From positions 496,001 through 560,000 of the forward strand of contig NZ_CP065138.1 of NCBI RefSeq assembly GCF_015693305.1: 64,000 nt of DNA, written 5' to 3'. The translations under genes and the position numbers were made by a program. Below, piece after piece: positions 63,350-64,000 of this stretch (the stretch's first letter is position 1; each line of letters opens with the position of its first letter). The notes beneath the pieces are model-generated. The model was not told the origin of the DNA. It did not search any database and saw nothing but the letters and a program-made list of their open reading frames with translations. Source of the DNA: Sphingobium sp. Cam5-1 (GTDB lineage Bacteria; Pseudomonadota; Alphaproteobacteria; Sphingomonadales; Sphingomonadaceae).

Positions 63350-64000
63350 ATGGAGAGCATCGAGACGGTCTGGAAAGACCATTATAATCATCCTTTCCCC
63401 TGGGATCAGTCCTTCCCTCCCATGTCGATGGTGGACATGGTCGTGGACAGCGCGACGGCCAATCCCGATGCGTTGATGATCGATTTTCTCGGCCGCAAGA
63501 CGACCTATGGCGACATGCTCCATGTCATCCGCCGGGTCGCAAGGGGGCTTCAGGACCTGGGCGTGCGAAAAGGTGACCGGGTCGGCCTCTACCTCCCCAA
63601 CGTCCCCCATTATGTCGCGGCCTATTATGGAGCGATGATGGCGGGCGCGACCGTCGTCAATTTCTCTCCCCTCTACACCGCCGCCGAACTGGAACATCAG
63701 GTAGAGGACAGCGGCACCAAAATCCTCTTCACCCTCTCTGCCAAGGCATTGCTGCCCACGGCGCTGGAGGTGCTGGACAATAGCAGTCTTGAACGCCTGA
63801 TCGTCGGCTGCGTGGCGGAGGTTCTGCCCCCCGCCAAGTCGGTCCTCTTCCGCATTTTCAAACGTAAGGAGACAGCGCAGATCCCTGATGATCCGCGCGT
63901 CACCAACTACGCCAACCTGATGCGCCATGGCGAAGACCCAGCGCCAGTTGCCATCGATGCGGTCAACGACGTCGCTCTGCTGCAATATACCGGCGGCACC
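63350..64000 (+). CDS. fadD: Long-chain fatty acid-CoA ligase, N-terminal part
   Basis: At least 217 residues from ATG 63350, cut by the right window edge. MESIETVWKDHYNHPFPWDQSFPPMSMVDMVVDSA is typical of bacterial FadD-like AMP-binding enzymes, followed by ARGLQDLGVRKGDRVGLYLPNVPHYVAAYYGAMMAGATVVNFSPLY. The window ends in LLQYTGGT, the start of the phosphate-binding loop. It activates fatty acids to acyl-CoA. The C-terminal two thirds lie outside the window. Confidence 0.9.
   Translation, partial: MESIETVWKDHYNHPFPWDQSFPPMSMVDMVVDSATANPDALMIDFLGRKTTYGDMLHVIRRVARGLQDLGVRKGDRVGLYLPNVPHYVAAYYGAMMAGATVVNFSPLYTAAELEHQVEDSGTKILFTLSAKALLPTALEVLDNSSLERLIVGCVAEVLPPAKSVLFRIFKRKETAQIPDDPRVTNYANLMRHGEDPAPVAIDAVNDVALLQYTGGT

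Overview
The window comes from a high-GC alphaproteobacterium, almost certainly a sphingomonad (Sphingobium or Novosphingobium type). The evidence is an RcGTA-type gene transfer agent cluster, a DUF1013/TrcR regulator, an OmpA with a proline linker, an alphaproteobacterial GTTC-N7-GTTC SOS box, and REP-like intergenic hairpins of the kind common in this family. No rRNA or tRNA gene was recognised. All calls come from reading the sequence; no database search was run.

Positions 1 to about 28,980 are the right-hand part of an integrated plasmid/ICE-like island. Nearly all backbone genes read leftward: excisionase-like HTH protein (cut by the left edge), ParB-like protein, DUF2958, ArdC, DUF736, then an ImuA-ImuB-DnaE2 mutagenesis cassette behind an SOS box, DUF1810, an SRAP protein and VapBC. 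A second SRAP-like gene lacking its catalytic cysteine reads rightward. A P4-type integrase ends the island against trmB.

The most striking object is a second mobile element nested in that island (about 3,172-16,605). It splits ardC inside its HELIH-ATGH zinc-protease region, is bounded by 84-bp inverted repeats, and carries three overlapping tyrosine recombinases arranged like a recombinase-in-trio (RIT) element. It also carries about 10 kb of cargo: a type I secretion ABC transporter, an HlyD adaptor, a small lipoprotein, a 1,481-residue RTX/VCBS/EF-hand protein with an AT-rich 5' end, and a GT-B glycosyltransferase. A cargo-bearing RIT-like element with its own secretion and possible glycosylation system is the best candidate for something undescribed.

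From 28,985 rightward the genes look chromosomal: trmB, a 59-residue secreted peptide, metK, lnt (with a REP-like hairpin inserted in frame), a YqaA/DedA protein, a TonB-like protein and a GST. Positions 35,518-52,021 hold a nearly complete gene transfer agent cluster (g1 to g15 plus DUF2793). Its portal gene is broken by a one-base shift at a G run. The cluster is interrupted by a reverse-strand possible oxygenase (between g1 and g2) and a reverse-strand secreted protein (between g8 and g9). Several terminator-like hairpins lie between its genes. Its g12 product has a roughly 570-residue N-terminal extension while g15 is short.

Positions 52,200-64,000 carry ompA, a SodC-like lipoprotein, thpR, a BI-1 membrane protein, a GST, clpA, DUF1192, a quinone oxidoreductase, an LpxH-like phosphoesterase overlapping a glycosyltransferase (also frameshifted, at a C run), trcR, and the start of a long-chain acyl-CoA ligase.
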